Positions 8,452 to 17,320 of a stretch of 64,000 nucleotides of DNA are shown one piece after another. The position numbers and the translations under genes are program-made. The notes beneath the pieces are model-generated. The model was not told the DNA's origin. It saw nothing but the letters and a program-made list of their open reading frames with translations, and ran no database searches. Origin of the DNA: Schlegelella aquatica (GTDB lineage Bacteria > Pseudomonadota > Gammaproteobacteria > Burkholderiales > Burkholderiaceae_C); assembly GCF_026013905.1 (NCBI RefSeq), contig NZ_CP110257.1, positions 2,750,001 through 2,814,000 of the forward strand, written 5' to 3'. Each line of letters begins with the position of its first letter. Position 1 is the first letter of the stretch.

Positions 8452-9261
8452 TCAGATGAGCCGCTTGCGCAGGGCCGACGACGCCAGGTCGATCAGCGAC
8501 ACCGCGACGATCAGCATGATGAGCACGGCAGCGGTCTGCCCGTACTGGAATCCTCGGATGACATCCCAGAGCACCATGCCGATGCCGCCGGCACCGACCA
8601 TGCCGACCACCGACGCCGAACGCACGTTGGCCTCGAAGCGGTACAGCGAGTACGAGATCCACAGCGGCATCACCTGCGGCAGCACGCCGTAGAGGATCTC
8701 CTCGAGCGGTCTGGCTCCCGTGGCCCGGATACCTTCGACGGGCTGAGGGTCGATGGCCTCCACCGCCTCGGAGAAGAGCTTGGCCAGCGTCCCGGTCGTG
8801 TGGACCCACAGCGCGAGGACGCCGGCAAAGGGGCCGAGGCCCACGGCGACGACGAAGAGCAGCGCGAACACCATCTCGTTGATCGCGCGGCACCCGTCGA
8901 GCAGGCGGCGCACCGGCTGGTACACCCACCACGGCACGATGTCGGACGAGGCGAGCAGGCCCAGCGGCACCGCGCAGGTCACGGCAAGGGCCGTTCCCCA
9001 CACGGCGATCTGCAAGGTCACGAGCAGTTCTGCGGCGTAGTGCTTCCACTCCCGGAAATCCGGGGGGAAGAACCCGCGCAGGTACTCGCCCATGTTGCCC
9101 GAGTCGTTCCACAGGTCGAAGGGCCGCATGTCGGCCCCCCGCCACGACCCGGCCAGCACCGCCAGCAACAGACCCCACAAGGCCAGCCTCCCCCAGCCGG
9201 CGCGTGGCGGCACGGGCACGGCAAGGCCGGCCCCGGGGACGGACGTGTGCGTGATGCTCAT
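8452..9261 (-). CDS. phnE: PhnE, phosphonate ABC transporter permease
   Basis: The 269-residue inner-membrane permease has about six hydrophobic segments (first at residues 25-42) and the family EAA-type loop ([17 protein letters not shown]) that contacts the ATPase Phn[28 protein letters not shown] and [23 protein letters not shown] are typical of PhnE. It carries phosphonates from the periplasmic binding protein into the cytoplasm. AGGAG lies about ten bases before the ATG. It lies between phnD and the HD gene. Confidence 0.95.
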   Translation of the reverse strand: MSITHTSVPGAGLAVPVPPRAGWGRLALWGLLLAVLAGSWRGADMRPFDLWNDSGNMGEYLRGFFPPDFREWKHYAAELLVTLQIAVWGTALAVTCAVPLGLLASSDIVPWWVYQPVRRLLDGCRAINEMVFALLFVVAVGLGPFAGVLALWVHTTGTLAKLFSEAVEAIDPQPVEGIRATGARPLEEILYGVLPQVMPLWISYSLYRFEANVRSASVVGMVGAGGIGMVLWDVIRGFQYGQTAAVLIMLIVAVSLIDLASSALRKRLI

Positions 9262-9321
9262 CTCAGCAGCTCCTGGTCCGGCGGTCCGCGCCGCGCCCCC
9301 AACGGTCGCCTTGCGGCCGGC

Positions 9322-10299
9322 TCACCGGGCGCTCGCGACCAGCTTCTGCAGTTCCGCCAAGCGGGCGTCGATCTCCTGCAGCTTCTTCTGCTTGTCCTCG
9401 GCCGACAGGGACGAGTCGTTCTCGACGCGATTGCGCTCGCGCGCCAGTTCGAGCTGGCGGATCGGCAGCAACTGCGCGTTGCTCGATGCCTTGAAGCCGG
9501 CGAAGCCGATCACCTTGAGGATGGCCTGCTCGCGCGCGTCCTGCTTGCCGTAGCCGAGCAGGAATTCGCGCAGCCTGGCCTTGACCGCCGGGTCGAGGTC
9601 CGCGCGCCACACCAGCGGGTCGGAGGGAATCAGCGGTGATTTCCAGATCACCTTGATGTCCTTGGCCTTGGCCGGGTTGGTCAGGTTCAGACGCTCGATG
9701 GCCTCGTTGTTGTTGGTGGCCACGTCCACCTGCCGGCTCGCCGCGGCGAGCAGGTTCGTCTCGTGGTTGGCCCGCACCACGCGCTTGAAGTCCTTCAGCG
9801 GATCGACCTTGTGCTGCTGGAAGGCGTAGTAACCGGGCACCAGGGTTCCCGACGTGGAATTGGGGTCGCCGAAGCCCAGCGTGAGCCCCTGGCGCTGGCG
9901 AATCACGTCCTCCAGCGAGTTCAGGGGACTGTCCTTGTGCGTGACCAGCAGCGAGTAGTAACCCATCGAGCCGTCCACCGAGACGGTCTGGGCGAACACC
10001 TCGGCCCCGGAGCGGTCGACCGCCTCCATCGCCGACTTGTTGCCCATCCACGCGAGGTGCACCTTGTTGAAGCGCATGCCCTCGATGATCCCGGCGTAGT
10101 CCGGTGCGAAGAAGGCGTTGATCTTCAAGCCGGTGCGCCGGCTCATGTCCTCCAGCAGCGGCTGCCAGGCCTGCTTGAGGTTCTGGGACGATTCGGTCGA
10201 GATGATGCCGAAGCTGATCTCGCCCGTCTGCGCGCTGGCGCTGGCGGCCAGGCCGAGCGAGAGCGCGACGGCGGTGAGGGTGAAGGCGCGGCGGTCCAT
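9322..10299 (-). CDS. phnD: PhnD, phosphonate ABC transporter substrate-binding protein
   Basis: I take the ATG at 10299 (325 residues) because GAGGAG sits seven bases upstream and it gives a clean export signal, MDRRAFTLTAVALSLGLAAS, ending at about ASA-Q; the twin arginines make a Tat route possible. The mature part has PhnD features: ISFGIISTESSQNLKQAWQPLL, KVHLAWMGNKSA and a GDPNSTSGTLVPGYY loop of the kind that binds the phosphonate group. It delivers phosphonates to PhnE/PhnC. phnC ends 42 bases upstream. Confidence 0.94.
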   Translation of the reverse strand: MDRRAFTLTAVALSLGLAASASAQTGEISFGIISTESSQNLKQAWQPLLEDMSRRTGLKINAFFAPDYAGIIEGMRFNKVHLAWMGNKSAMEAVDRSGAEVFAQTVSVDGSMGYYSLLVTHKDSPLNSLEDVIRQRQGLTLGFGDPNSTSGTLVPGYYAFQQHKVDPLKDFKRVVRANHETNLLAAASRQVDVATNNNEAIERLNLTNPAKAKDIKVIWKSPLIPSDPLVWRADLDPAVKARLREFLLGYGKQDAREQAILKVIGFAGFKASSNAQLLPIRQLELARERNRVENDSSLSAEDKQKKLQEIDARLAELQKLVASAR

Positions 10300-10341
10300 G
10301 GTCGTCTCCTCGGACAAGGGGTGAGCGGAATGCGGGCGGGA

Positions 10342-11190
10342 TCAGGCGGCTGCCGGGAGTGCGCCCGCCAGCGCGGGCTGGGAGGCCGCACCGGGCAGCG
10401 CGCCCACCCGGTGGGAGAACAGCTCCTCGGTCTGTGTGCCATACAGCTCCATCAGCCTCTGGCGGCTCAGCTGCGCCGTCGGCCCGTCGTACACGACCTG
10501 GCCGTGTCGCAAGGCCACCGTGCGCGGGCAGTAGGCGAAGGCGAAGTCCACCTGGTGCAACGACACGACCACCGTCGTGCCCTGCTCCTGGTTGAGTCGC
10601 GCGAGCAGCTCCATCACCTTGCGGCTCGACTCCGGATCGAGCGAGGCGATGGGCTCGTCGGCGAGGATCACCTGCGCCCGTTGCACGATGGCGCGCGAGA
10701 TCGCCGCCCGCTGCTGCTGCCCGCCGGACAGCGTGGAGGCCCGCTGCCACGCGCAGCGTTCGATGCCCACGCGCTGCAGGGCGAGCCAGGCCGCCTCCAG
10801 CTCGTGCGCCGGAAAGCGCCGCAGCGCCGTGCGCCACAGCGGCAGGCGATTGAACGCGCCGGCCAGCACGTTGTGCATCACCGGCAACCGGTCGACCAGG
10901 TTGAACTGCTGGAAGATCGTGGCGATGGCCGCCCGCGTGCGGCGCACGTCGCGCTCGAGCCGCCCGGCCTGCTGCACCAGGCGCCCCAACACCGCCACGC
11001 GCGATTCGCTGCCCTCGTCTCCCCGATGCAGCCCGCAGAGGTGCCGCAGCAGCGTGGACTTGCCCGAGCCCGACGCACCGAGCAGGGCAACCATCTCGCC
11101 GCGCCGCACGGTCAGGTCCACGTCCTTCAGCGCGCAGCAGTCGCCGAACGTCTTGCGCAGGCCGCGCACCTCGATCACCGTGTCGTGCAT
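10342..11190 (-). CDS. phnC: PhnC, phosphonate ABC transporter ATPase
   Basis: The 282-residue ATPase has Walker [10 protein letters not shown], signature [14 protein letters not shown] and Walker [42 protein letters not shown] is characteristic of PhnC. It powers phosphonate import with PhnE and PhnD. As first gene of the leftward phnCDE-HD operon it has an upstream region with a strong ribosome site (GGAGGAG), a PhnF-type operator and a Pho-box-like array. An alanine-rich tail of about 25 residues extends the C-terminus. Confidence 0.95.
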   Translation of the reverse strand: MHDTVIEVRGLRKTFGDCCALKDVDLTVRRGEMVALLGASGSGKSTLLRHLCGLHRGDEGSESRVAVLGRLVQQAGRLERDVRRTRAAIATIFQQFNLVDRLPVMHNVLAGAFNRLPLWRTALRRFPAHELEAAWLALQRVGIERCAWQRASTLSGGQQQRAAISRAIVQRAQVILADEPIASLDPESSRKVMELLARLNQEQGTTVVVSLHQVDFAFAYCPRTVALRHGQVVYDGPTAQLSRQRLMELYGTQTEELFSHRVGALPGAASQPALAGALPAAA

Positions 11191-11219
11191 GGATCTCCTC
11201 CAGGGGGACGTCGCAGCAC

Positions 11220-11233
11220 ATCATCTAGACGAC
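11220..11233. promoter_or_regulatory. Probable PhnF operator upstream of phnC
   Basis: Read toward phnC the sequence is GTCGTCTAGATGAT. Its first 13 bases are identical to the site between phnF and phnG. It immediately follows the last Pho-box-like repeat, and a possible -10 (GATGAT) starts 10 bases after the last GTCAT unit, inside the operator. A repressor here would block a PhoB-activated promoter. Binding is inferred. Confidence 0.65.
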
Positions 11234-11275
11234 CCATGACCGGTCCATGAACGTTGCATGACCGGGCGATGACAA
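11232..11275 (-). promoter_or_regulatory. Pho-box-like array (four 11-bp units) before phnC
   Basis: Read toward phnC, four consecutive 11-base units are TTGTCATCGCC, CGGTCATGCAA, CGTTCATGGAC and CGGTCATGGGT. Each carries the GTCAT-type half site (one as TTCAT) at exact 11-base spacing. The known PhoB box is CTGTCAT plus four bases repeated every 11. PhoB activation under phosphate starvation is therefore likely. Confidence 0.7.
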
Positions 11276-11393
11276 CGGCCGTGCAAGATCTACACGGTAG
11301 GTCTTTCCGACCTCCCCGCCGGCCCCGTCCCAGGCCGGTGCCAAGGCGAACAGGCGACCCCGGGGCCGGGCCGGGAACGCCATCTGCTGGGCC

Positions 11394-12128
11394 GTGCCAC
11401 CCATGCACCGCACGAGCACCGACCTTCGCAGCGGGGTCCATGCCCCGCCGCACACGCCGGCGCCGATGGCGCCGCCACTTTCGCCCGTCGAGCAGGCACG
11501 GGCGGACTGCTACGGCCTGGCTGCGCGGCTGCTGAGCGCCCCCGCCGACGCGGCCTTGCTGCAGGCGCTGGCCTCGATGCAGGACGCGCGCCCCGCCGGC
11601 AGCGTCCTGGCCGATGCGTGGCGGTCGCTGCGCGAGGCTGCGCGCGCCCCGGCCCGCGAAGTGGCGGAGGCATTCGACGCCTTGTTCGTCTCGATCGGCA
11701 CGCCGCGGCTCAATCCCTATGCCTCGGTCTATCGCAGCGGGTTCATGATGGATCAGCCCCTTGCGGACTTGCGCGCCGACCTGCGGGCGCTGGGCCTTGC
11801 GCGTGCGCGCCATGTCGGCGAGCCCGAAGACCACCTCGCGGCGCTGTGCGCGACGATGCGGGTCCTCATCACCGGTGTCGGGCCCGTGCCTGCGCGCCCC
11901 CTCGAGCGTCAGCGCCAGTTCTTCGACCGGCACGTCGCGCCCTGGTACGCCGAGTGCCTGAACGACATGGAGCACGCACCGGATGCCGGGTTCTACGCCG
12001 CCGCCGCGCGTTTCGTGCGCGCCTTCCTGGATATCGAGACCGAGGCGTTCGAGATGCTGGAGGGCTCGGGGTGGCGGCATGAATCGCTACCGTCCGACCC
12101 GTTGTCTGCCGCAGGAGAAGGACCATGA
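11394..12128 (+). CDS. TorD/DmsD-family chaperone for formate dehydrogenase
   Basis: The TorD-like helical domain starts around VEQARADCYGLAARLLSAP and contains YASVYRSGFMMDQPLADLRADL, EPEDHLAALCATMRVLI and QFFDRHVAPW followed by Y. Such chaperones bind the Tat leader or apo form of molybdoenzymes during cofactor loading. The gene heads the formate dehydrogenase operon and overlaps the Tat-peptide gene by four bases. The start is uncertain: GTG 11394, ATG 11403 or ATG 11466 are all in frame, none with a strong ribosome site. The domain begins close to the last. Confidence 0.83.
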   Translation: MPPMHRTSTDLRSGVHAPPHTPAPMAPPLSPVEQARADCYGLAARLLSAPADAALLQALASMQDARPAGSVLADAWRSLREAARAPAREVAEAFDALFVSIGTPRLNPYASVYRSGFMMDQPLADLRADLRALGLARARHVGEPEDHLAALCATMRVLITGVGPVPARPLERQRQFFDRHVAPWYAECLNDMEHAPDAGFYAAAARFVRAFLDIETEAFEMLEGSGWRHESLPSDPLSAAGEGP

Positions 12129-12349
12129 CATCGCGCCATCCCCCGGCACCCGCCGCACCCCCGGCCCTGGTGCATCGACGCACCTTTCTCGGCGCCGCGG
12201 TATGCGCGCCGGCCCTGGCCGTCGCCGCCGCCAGCGAAGGGGCCCGCGCCGCGGCCGCTCCCGAAGCGCCCGAGGAAGCGGACCGTCCGCAGGGCTATCA
12301 CGTGACGGAACACATCCTGCAGTACTACGCCACGGCGGCGTACTGGTGA
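12125..12349 (+). CDS. Small Tat-exported formate dehydrogenase-region protein
   Basis: This 74-residue protein has the twin-arginine leader HRRTFLGAAVCAPALAVAAA and a short mature part ending HVTEHILQYYATAAYW. It matches the family of short Tat targets found beside formate dehydrogenase genes. Its role is unknown; a small subunit or maturation factor is possible. It is coupled by ATGA to the chaperone gene and ends 38 bases before the alpha-subunit ATG. Confidence 0.85.
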   Translation: MTSRHPPAPAAPPALVHRRTFLGAAVCAPALAVAAASEGARAAAAPEAPEEADRPQGYHVTEHILQYYATAAYW

Positions 12350-12387
12350 CACGGGTGGCCCGGGCGGCCCCCGGAGGAGGAACTGGC

Positions 12388-15261
12388 ATGAGCCGATCAC
12401 CGCATCCTCGGTCGACCCAGGGCTTGAGCGGCTTCCTGCGCAAGAGCCTCGCAGGGGTGATGCAGCAGACGATGGACCGGCGCGGGTATCTGGTGCGAGC
12501 CGGCGTGGCGCTCGGGGCGGGCGTGGCGGCCCGGCACCTGCACGTGGACCTGATCGGCCCCGCTGCCGCCGCGACCGACGATGCGCGGCCCGGCACACCG
12601 GTCGAGCGCAAGCACACCATCTGCAGCCACTGCTCGGTGGGCTGCTCGGTCGATGCGATCGTGCAAGACGGCGTGTGGGTGCGGCAGGACACCGCCTTCG
12701 ACTCGCCCATCAACATGGGCGCGCACTGCGCCAAGGGCGCCTCGGTGCGCGAGCACGGCCACGGCGAGCATCGCCTGCGCTACCCGATGAAGCTGGTGGG
12801 CGGCCGGTATCAACGCATCGGTTGGGACCAGGCGATCGAGGAGGTGGGCAGCCGCCTGCTCCGCATCCGCGAGGCGTCGGGTCCGGATGCGGTCTACTGG
12901 ATCGGCTCGAGCAAGCACAACAACGAGCAGGCTTACCTGTTGCGCAAGTTCGTCTCGATGTGGGGGACGAACAACACCGACCACCAGGCCCGCATCTGCC
13001 ACTCCACGACCGTGGCCGGCGTCGCGCAGACCTACGGGTACGGCGCGATGACCAACTCGTTCAACGACCTGCACCACACCAAGGCGGTCCTGTTCATCGG
13101 CTCCAACCCGTCCGAGGCGCACCCGATCTCGATGCTGCACTTCCTGCACGCCAAGGAGCTGGGCGCGAAGATGATCGTGGTGGACCCGCGCTTCACGCGC
13201 ACCGCGCGCTTCGCCCACCACTACGTGCGCATCCGCCCCGGCACCGACATCCCGTTCATCTGGGGCCTGCTCTGGCACATCTTCCAGAACGGCTGGGAAG
13301 ACAAGGACTACATCGCCCGGCGCACCTACGGCATGGACGAGGTGCGCAAGGAGGTGGCGAAGTGGACGCCCGAGAAGGTCTCCGACGTGACGGGGGTGCC
13401 CGAAGCCTCGGTGCGACTGGCCGCCGAGATGCTCGCCAAGAACCGCCCGTCCTCGGTCGTGTGGTGCATGGGCATCACGCAGCACCACGTGGGCAGCGCC
13501 AACGTGCGCGCGCTGTCGATCCTGCAACTGGCGCTGGGCAACATCGGCGTGGCGGGCGGCGGTGCCAACATCTACCGCGGCCACGACAACGTGCAGGGGG
13601 CGACCGACGTCGGGCCCAACCCCGATTCGCTGCCGGGCTACTACGGCCTGTCGGAAGGGGCATGGCGGCATTACGCGGCCGTGTGGGGCGTGGACTACGA
13701 GTGGCTCGTCTCGCGCTATGCCTCCAAGGCGCTGATGGAAAAGCCGGGCATGACCGTCTCGCGCTGGTTCGACGGCGTGCTCGAGCAGGGCCGCTACGTG
13801 GACCAGCCCCGGCCCCTCGAGGCGGTGGTCTTCTGGGGCCATGCGCCCAACAGCCAGACCCGCCTGCCCGACATGAAGGCGGCGATGCAAAAGCTCGACC
13901 TGCTCGTGGTGATCGACCCCTATCCCACGATGACCGCCGCGATGCACGGGCGCACCGAGGGTGTCTATCTGCTGCCCGCGTGCACGCAGTTCGAGACGCA
14001 AGGCTCGGTCACCGCCTCCAACCGCAGCATCCAGTGGCGCGAGCGCGTGATCCAGCCGATCTTCGAGAGCAAGACCGACCACGAGATCATGTACCTCTTC
14101 GCGAAGAAGTTCGGCTACGCGAACGAGCTGTGCAAGCACATCAAGGTGGTCGACGACGAGCCCGTCGTCGAGGACATCCTGCGTGAGATCAACCGCGCGT
14201 GCTGGACCATCGGCTACACGGGCTGCTCGCCCGAGCGCCTGAAGCTGCACATGCGGCACAAGCGCGACTTCGATCCGACCACCCTGCGCGCCGAGTCGGG
14301 GCCGTGCAAGGGGGACTACTACGGCCTGCCCTGGCCCTGCTGGGGCACCCCCGAGATGCGTCACCCCGGCACGCCCATCCTCTACGACCTGTCCAAACCG
14401 GTGGCCGAAGGCGGCCTGCCGTTTCGTGCCAACTGGGGGGTGGAGCACGACGGCCGCAGCCTGCTGGCGGCCGACGGCTCGGCGCCCCAGGGCAGCGAGA
14501 TCGACACCGGTTATCCGGAGTTCGACCACGTGTTCCTGAAGAAGCTGGGGTGGTGGAACGAGCTCACGCCCGAGGAGCAGGCGCAGGCCGAAGGCAAGAA
14601 CTGGAAGACCGACCTGTCGGGGGGCATCATCCGCGTGGTCGTCCGGCACGGCTGCGCGCCCTACGGCAATGCCCGCGCACGGTGCCACGTCTGGAACTTC
14701 CCCGACCCCGTGCCGGTGCATCGCGAGCCGCTGCTCACCCCGCGGCGCGACCTGCTGGCGCAGTACCCGACCTATGACGACCGCGCGCGCTTCTGGCGGC
14801 TGCCCACGCTCTACCGCAGCGTGCAGGCGGTGGACTTCTCCAAGGACTACCCGCTCATCATGACCTCCGGGCGGCTGGTCGAGTACGAGGGCGGCGGCGA
14901 CGAGACACGCTCCAACCCCTGGCTGGCCGAGCTGCAACAGGCCATGTTCGTCGAGATCAACCCGCTGGACGCCGCGCGCCTGGGCGCGCGCACGCGGCAG
15001 TACGTGTGGGTCGAGACACCCTCCGGCGCTCGCCTCAAGGTGATGGCGCTGGTCACGCAGCGGGTGCCGCAGGGCATCGTGTGGATGCCGTACCACTTCG
15101 GCGGCTGGTGGATGGGCGAAGACCTGCTGGAGCACTACCCCGAAGGCGCGGCGCCCATCGTGCGCGGCGAGGCGTGCAACACCGGCTGGACCTACGGCTA
15201 CGACGCGGTGACGATGATGCAGGAGACCAAGGTCTCGCTGTGCCGCATCGTCGCCGCCTGA
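12388..15261 (+). CDS. fdhA: Formate dehydrogenase alpha (molybdenum/tungsten catalytic) subunit
   Basis: The 957-residue protein oxidises formate at a bis-MGD molybdenum or tungsten centre. A Tat leader (MDRRGYLVRAGVALGAG) directs it to the periplasmic face. Cysteines 79, 82, 86 and 114 hold the [4Fe-4S] cluster. Cys204 in ARICHSTTVAG stands where FdnG-type enzymes have selenocysteine, so this is a cysteine enzyme. The His next to it and the downstream molybdopterin-binding domains are present. GGAGGAGG precedes the ATG. Partners are the iron-sulfur and cytochrome b subunits downstream. Distinguishing Mo from W needs biochemistry. Confidence 0.94.
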   Translation: MSRSPHPRSTQGLSGFLRKSLAGVMQQTMDRRGYLVRAGVALGAGVAARHLHVDLIGPAAAATDDARPGTPVERKHTICSHCSVGCSVDAIVQDGVWVRQDTAFDSPINMGAHCAKGASVREHGHGEHRLRYPMKLVGGRYQRIGWDQAIEEVGSRLLRIREASGPDAVYWIGSSKHNNEQAYLLRKFVSMWGTNNTDHQARICHSTTVAGVAQTYGYGAMTNSFNDLHHTKAVLFIGSNPSEAHPISMLHFLHAKELGAKMIVVDPRFTRTARFAHHYVRIRPGTDIPFIWGLLWHIFQNGWEDKDYIARRTYGMDEVRKEVAKWTPEKVSDVTGVPEASVRLAAEMLAKNRPSSVVWCMGITQHHVGSANVRALSILQLALGNIGVAGGGANIYRGHDNVQGATDVGPNPDSLPGYYGLSEGAWRHYAAVWGVDYEWLVSRYASKALMEKPGMTVSRWFDGVLEQGRYVDQPRPLEAVVFWGHAPNSQTRLPDMKAAMQKLDLLVVIDPYPTMTAAMHGRTEGVYLLPACTQFETQGSVTASNRSIQWRERVIQPIFESKTDHEIMYLFAKKFGYANELCKHIKVVDDEPVVEDILREINRACWTIGYTGCSPERLKLHMRHKRDFDPTTLRAESGPCKGDYYGLPWPCWGTPEMRHPGTPILYDLSKPVAEGGLPFRANWGVEHDGRSLLAADGSAPQGSEIDTGYPEFDHVFLKKLGWWNELTPEEQAQAEGKNWKTDLSGGIIRVVVRHGCAPYGNARARCHVWNFPDPVPVHREPLLTPRRDLLAQYPTYDDRARFWRLPTLYRSVQAVDFSKDYPLIMTSGRLVEYEGGGDETRSNPWLAELQQAMFVEINPLDAARLGARTRQYVWVETPSGARLKVMALVTQRVPQGIVWMPYHFGGWWMGEDLLEHYPEGAAPIVRGEACNTGWTYGYDAVTMMQETKVSLCRIVAA

Positions 15262-15271
15262 GGAGGACGCG

Positions 15272-15952
15272 ATGCCCGCCCGCATGAAATTCATCTGCGA
15301 CACCGAGCGCTGCATCGACTGCATGGGGTGCGTCACGGCGTGCAAGAACGAGAACGAGACGCCCTGGGGCGTCAACCGCCGGCGCGTCGTCACCATCCAT
15401 GACGGCGTGCCGGGCGAGCACTACGTGTCGGTGGCCTGCATGCACTGCACCGATGCCCCCTGCATGGCCGTGTGCCCGGTGGACTGCTTCTATCACACCA
15501 CCGACGGCGTGGTGCTGCACGACAAGGACCTGTGCATCGGCTGCGGCTACTGCTACCTCGCCTGCCCGTTCGGCGCCCCGCAGTTCCCCAGCACCGGCGC
15601 CTTCAACCACCGCGGCAAGATGGACAAGTGCACCTTCTGCGCCGGCGGGCCGCAACCCGACGGCTCGCAGGCCGAGTTCGAGAAGTACGGACGCAACCGT
15701 CTGAGCGAAGGCAAGCTGCCGGTGTGCGCCGAGCAGTGCGGGACCAAGGCGCTGCTCGCGGGCGACGCCAACGTCATCGCGGCGATCTACAAGAAGCGCG
15801 TGGACACGCGCGGCTACGGGCCCGAACTGTGGGGCTGGGACATCGCCTACGACCCGGCCCGGCGCCGCGAGTCCGGCCCGCACGACAGCGCGCCGCGCAC
15901 GAACCAGCGTCCCGGCAGCACGCAGAACGACCCGAGGAAGCTGCCGGCATGA
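15272..15952 (+). CDS. fdhB: Formate dehydrogenase beta (four-cluster iron-sulfur) subunit
   Basis: The 226-residue electron-transfer subunit has ferredoxin-type cysteine groups: CIDCMGCVTACKNEN, CMHCTDAPCMAVCPVDC, CIGCGYCYLACP, plus CTFC and CAEQCG. Together they can bind four [4Fe-4S] clusters, relaying electrons from the alpha subunit to the cytochrome b. It lacks the C-terminal membrane helix of E. coli FdnH and ends in a polar tail. A GAGGAGG ribosome site precedes the ATG. The stop overlaps the lipoprotein gene (ATGA). Confidence 0.93.
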   Translation: MPARMKFICDTERCIDCMGCVTACKNENETPWGVNRRRVVTIHDGVPGEHYVSVACMHCTDAPCMAVCPVDCFYHTTDGVVLHDKDLCIGCGYCYLACPFGAPQFPSTGAFNHRGKMDKCTFCAGGPQPDGSQAEFEKYGRNRLSEGKLPVCAEQCGTKALLAGDANVIAAIYKKRVDTRGYGPELWGWDIAYDPARRRESGPHDSAPRTNQRPGSTQNDPRKLPA

Positions 15953-16191
15953 TCCCCACGCGCCTGATCGCCGTCGTCGCAGTGGCGGCACTGCTCGCCG
16001 GCTGCCTGGAGGTGGAGCAGTACCCGGCCTGGCGCGACGGGCACTATGACGGCAAGCCCGACGACTTGCACCCGGATGCGCACTTCCACCGCGACCGCCT
16101 CGCCTGGAATGCGGCCCTGCTGAACCGCAATCAGCTCCAGGACGAGTACGGCCGCGCGCCACCCCCGCAAGGACGCGAACATGCACGCTGA
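15949..16191 (+). CDS. Small lipoprotein in the formate dehydrogenase operon
   Basis: The 80-residue product has a short signal peptide ending in the lipobox LLAGC (Cys at about residue 19). A hydrophilic domain rich in Tyr, Asp and His follows (YPAWRDGHYDGKPDD, AWNAALLNRNQLQDEYGR). It is coupled to fdhB (ATGA) and overlaps fdhC by 11 bases, so it is made with the enzyme and probably sits at the periplasmic membrane face. No known function is recognisable; an accessory subunit or assembly factor is inferred from coupling. Confidence 0.82.
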   Translation: MIPTRLIAVVAVAALLAGCLEVEQYPAWRDGHYDGKPDDLHPDAHFHRDRLAWNAALLNRNQLQDEYGRAPPPQGREHAR

Positions 16192-17320
16192 CCTTCGCCG
16201 GCCGCGAGCCGCCTGCGCGGCCCTCCTGCTCGTCGTGGCGGCGCTGCTGGGCAGCACCGCGGCGCACTCGGCCGTGCCGCACGATGACGCGGTGCCCGCG
16301 TACGCCGAGGAGCAGACCATCCTGCAGGCCGAGCAAGGCACGCCCGAGCCGGGCTGGAGCGACGCGGCGTCGGGCCGCCGGCACATGGACCGGCACTACC
16401 TCATCCCCCCGGGGACCATGCCGGAGCAGAACGTGATTCTCCAGCGGGGCGGCAACACCTGGCGCACCCTGCGCAACGGCCCGCTGGCCTGGTGGGCCGC
16501 GGCACTCTGGATGCTCGTCCCGCTGGGGCTCTTGGTCGCCTGGGCCGCCACCCGGCCCGATCGCCATGCGCCGCCCGATTCCGGCCGCGAGGTGCTGCGC
16601 TTCGACGGCTGGCAGCGCGCGGTCCACTGGGCCACCGCGCTCAGCTTCCTCGCGCTCGCCCTCACCGGGCTCGTGATGCTGTACGGCAAGAAGCTGCTCC
16701 TGCCTTGGATGGGGCACGGGCTGTTCTCGTGGATCGCACTGGCCGGCAAGTACGTCCACAACGTCGTCGGTCCGTTGTTCATCCTGTCGTCGGTGCTGAT
16801 GTTCGCCACCTTCCTGCGACACAACCGCTTCTGCAAAGAGGACTGGGCGTGGGTGCGCCGGGCGGGCGGCCTGATCGGCGAAGGCCCTGCGCCGGCCGGC
16901 TACTTCAATGCCGGCGAGAAGCTGTGGTTCTGGTTCGGGGTCGCGGTGCTCGGGCTCGTGATGTCGATCACCGGGCTCATCCTCGACTTCCCGTATCTGG
17001 GAGAGGTGGGCAGCGCCGTGGGCACCACCCGCTACGTGCAGCAGTGGGCCCATGGGCTTCATCTGCTGGGGGCCGCTTTCTACGTCGCCGCGACCCTCGG
17101 GCACATCTACATGGGCACGCTCGGCACGCCCGGCACCTACCGTGGCATGCGCCACGGCACCGTGGACGAAGCCTGGGCGCGCAAGCATCACCGGCTGTGG
17201 TACGAGGACTTGCAAACCCGCGGGGCCGCAGCCGTGGCGCCGCCCGGCGAGGCGATCGGCCCCCGGGGCGCGGCCCCCGGCGGCATGCACCCGGCCACCC
17301 GACCCGGAGCACCGCGATGA
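16181..17320 (+). CDS. fdhC: Formate dehydrogenase gamma (cytochrome b) subunit with N-terminal extension
   Basis: The 379-residue subunit has a signal-like segment (residues 11-30), an extracytoplasmic stretch of about 75 residues, then four or five membrane helices of an FdnI-type diheme cytochrome b. Candidate heme ligands lie in AVHWATALSF, KYVHNVVG and QWAHGLHLL with ATLGHIYMG. FdnI is about 217 residues, so the extension and the proline-rich tail make this much longer. It passes electrons to quinone. It overlaps the neighbours on both sides. Confidence 0.9.
   Translation: MHADLRRPRAACAALLLVVAALLGSTAAHSAVPHDDAVPAYAEEQTILQAEQGTPEPGWSDAASGRRHMDRHYLIPPGTMPEQNVILQRGGNTWRTLRNGPLAWWAAALWMLVPLGLLVAWAATRPDRHAPPDSGREVLRFDGWQRAVHWATALSFLALALTGLVMLYGKKLLLPWMGHGLFSWIALAGKYVHNVVGPLFILSSVLMFATFLRHNRFCKEDWAWVRRAGGLIGEGPAPAGYFNAGEKLWFWFGVAVLGLVMSITGLILDFPYLGEVGSAVGTTRYVQQWAHGLHLLGAAFYVAATLGHIYMGTLGTPGTYRGMRHGTVDEAWARKHHRLWYEDLQTRGAAAVAPPGEAIGPRGAAPGGMHPATRPGAPR

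Noticed and set aside
11983..12387. Upstream extension of the formate dehydrogenase alpha frame
   Set aside because: It would overlap the chaperone and Tat-peptide genes. The ATG at 12388 has a strong GGAGGAGG site and starts just before a Tat leader.
12397..15396. 999-codon minus-strand frame opposite the formate dehydrogenase alpha gene
   Set aside because: Shadow of a GC-rich gene; the plus strand has Tat leader, cluster cysteines and catalytic region.
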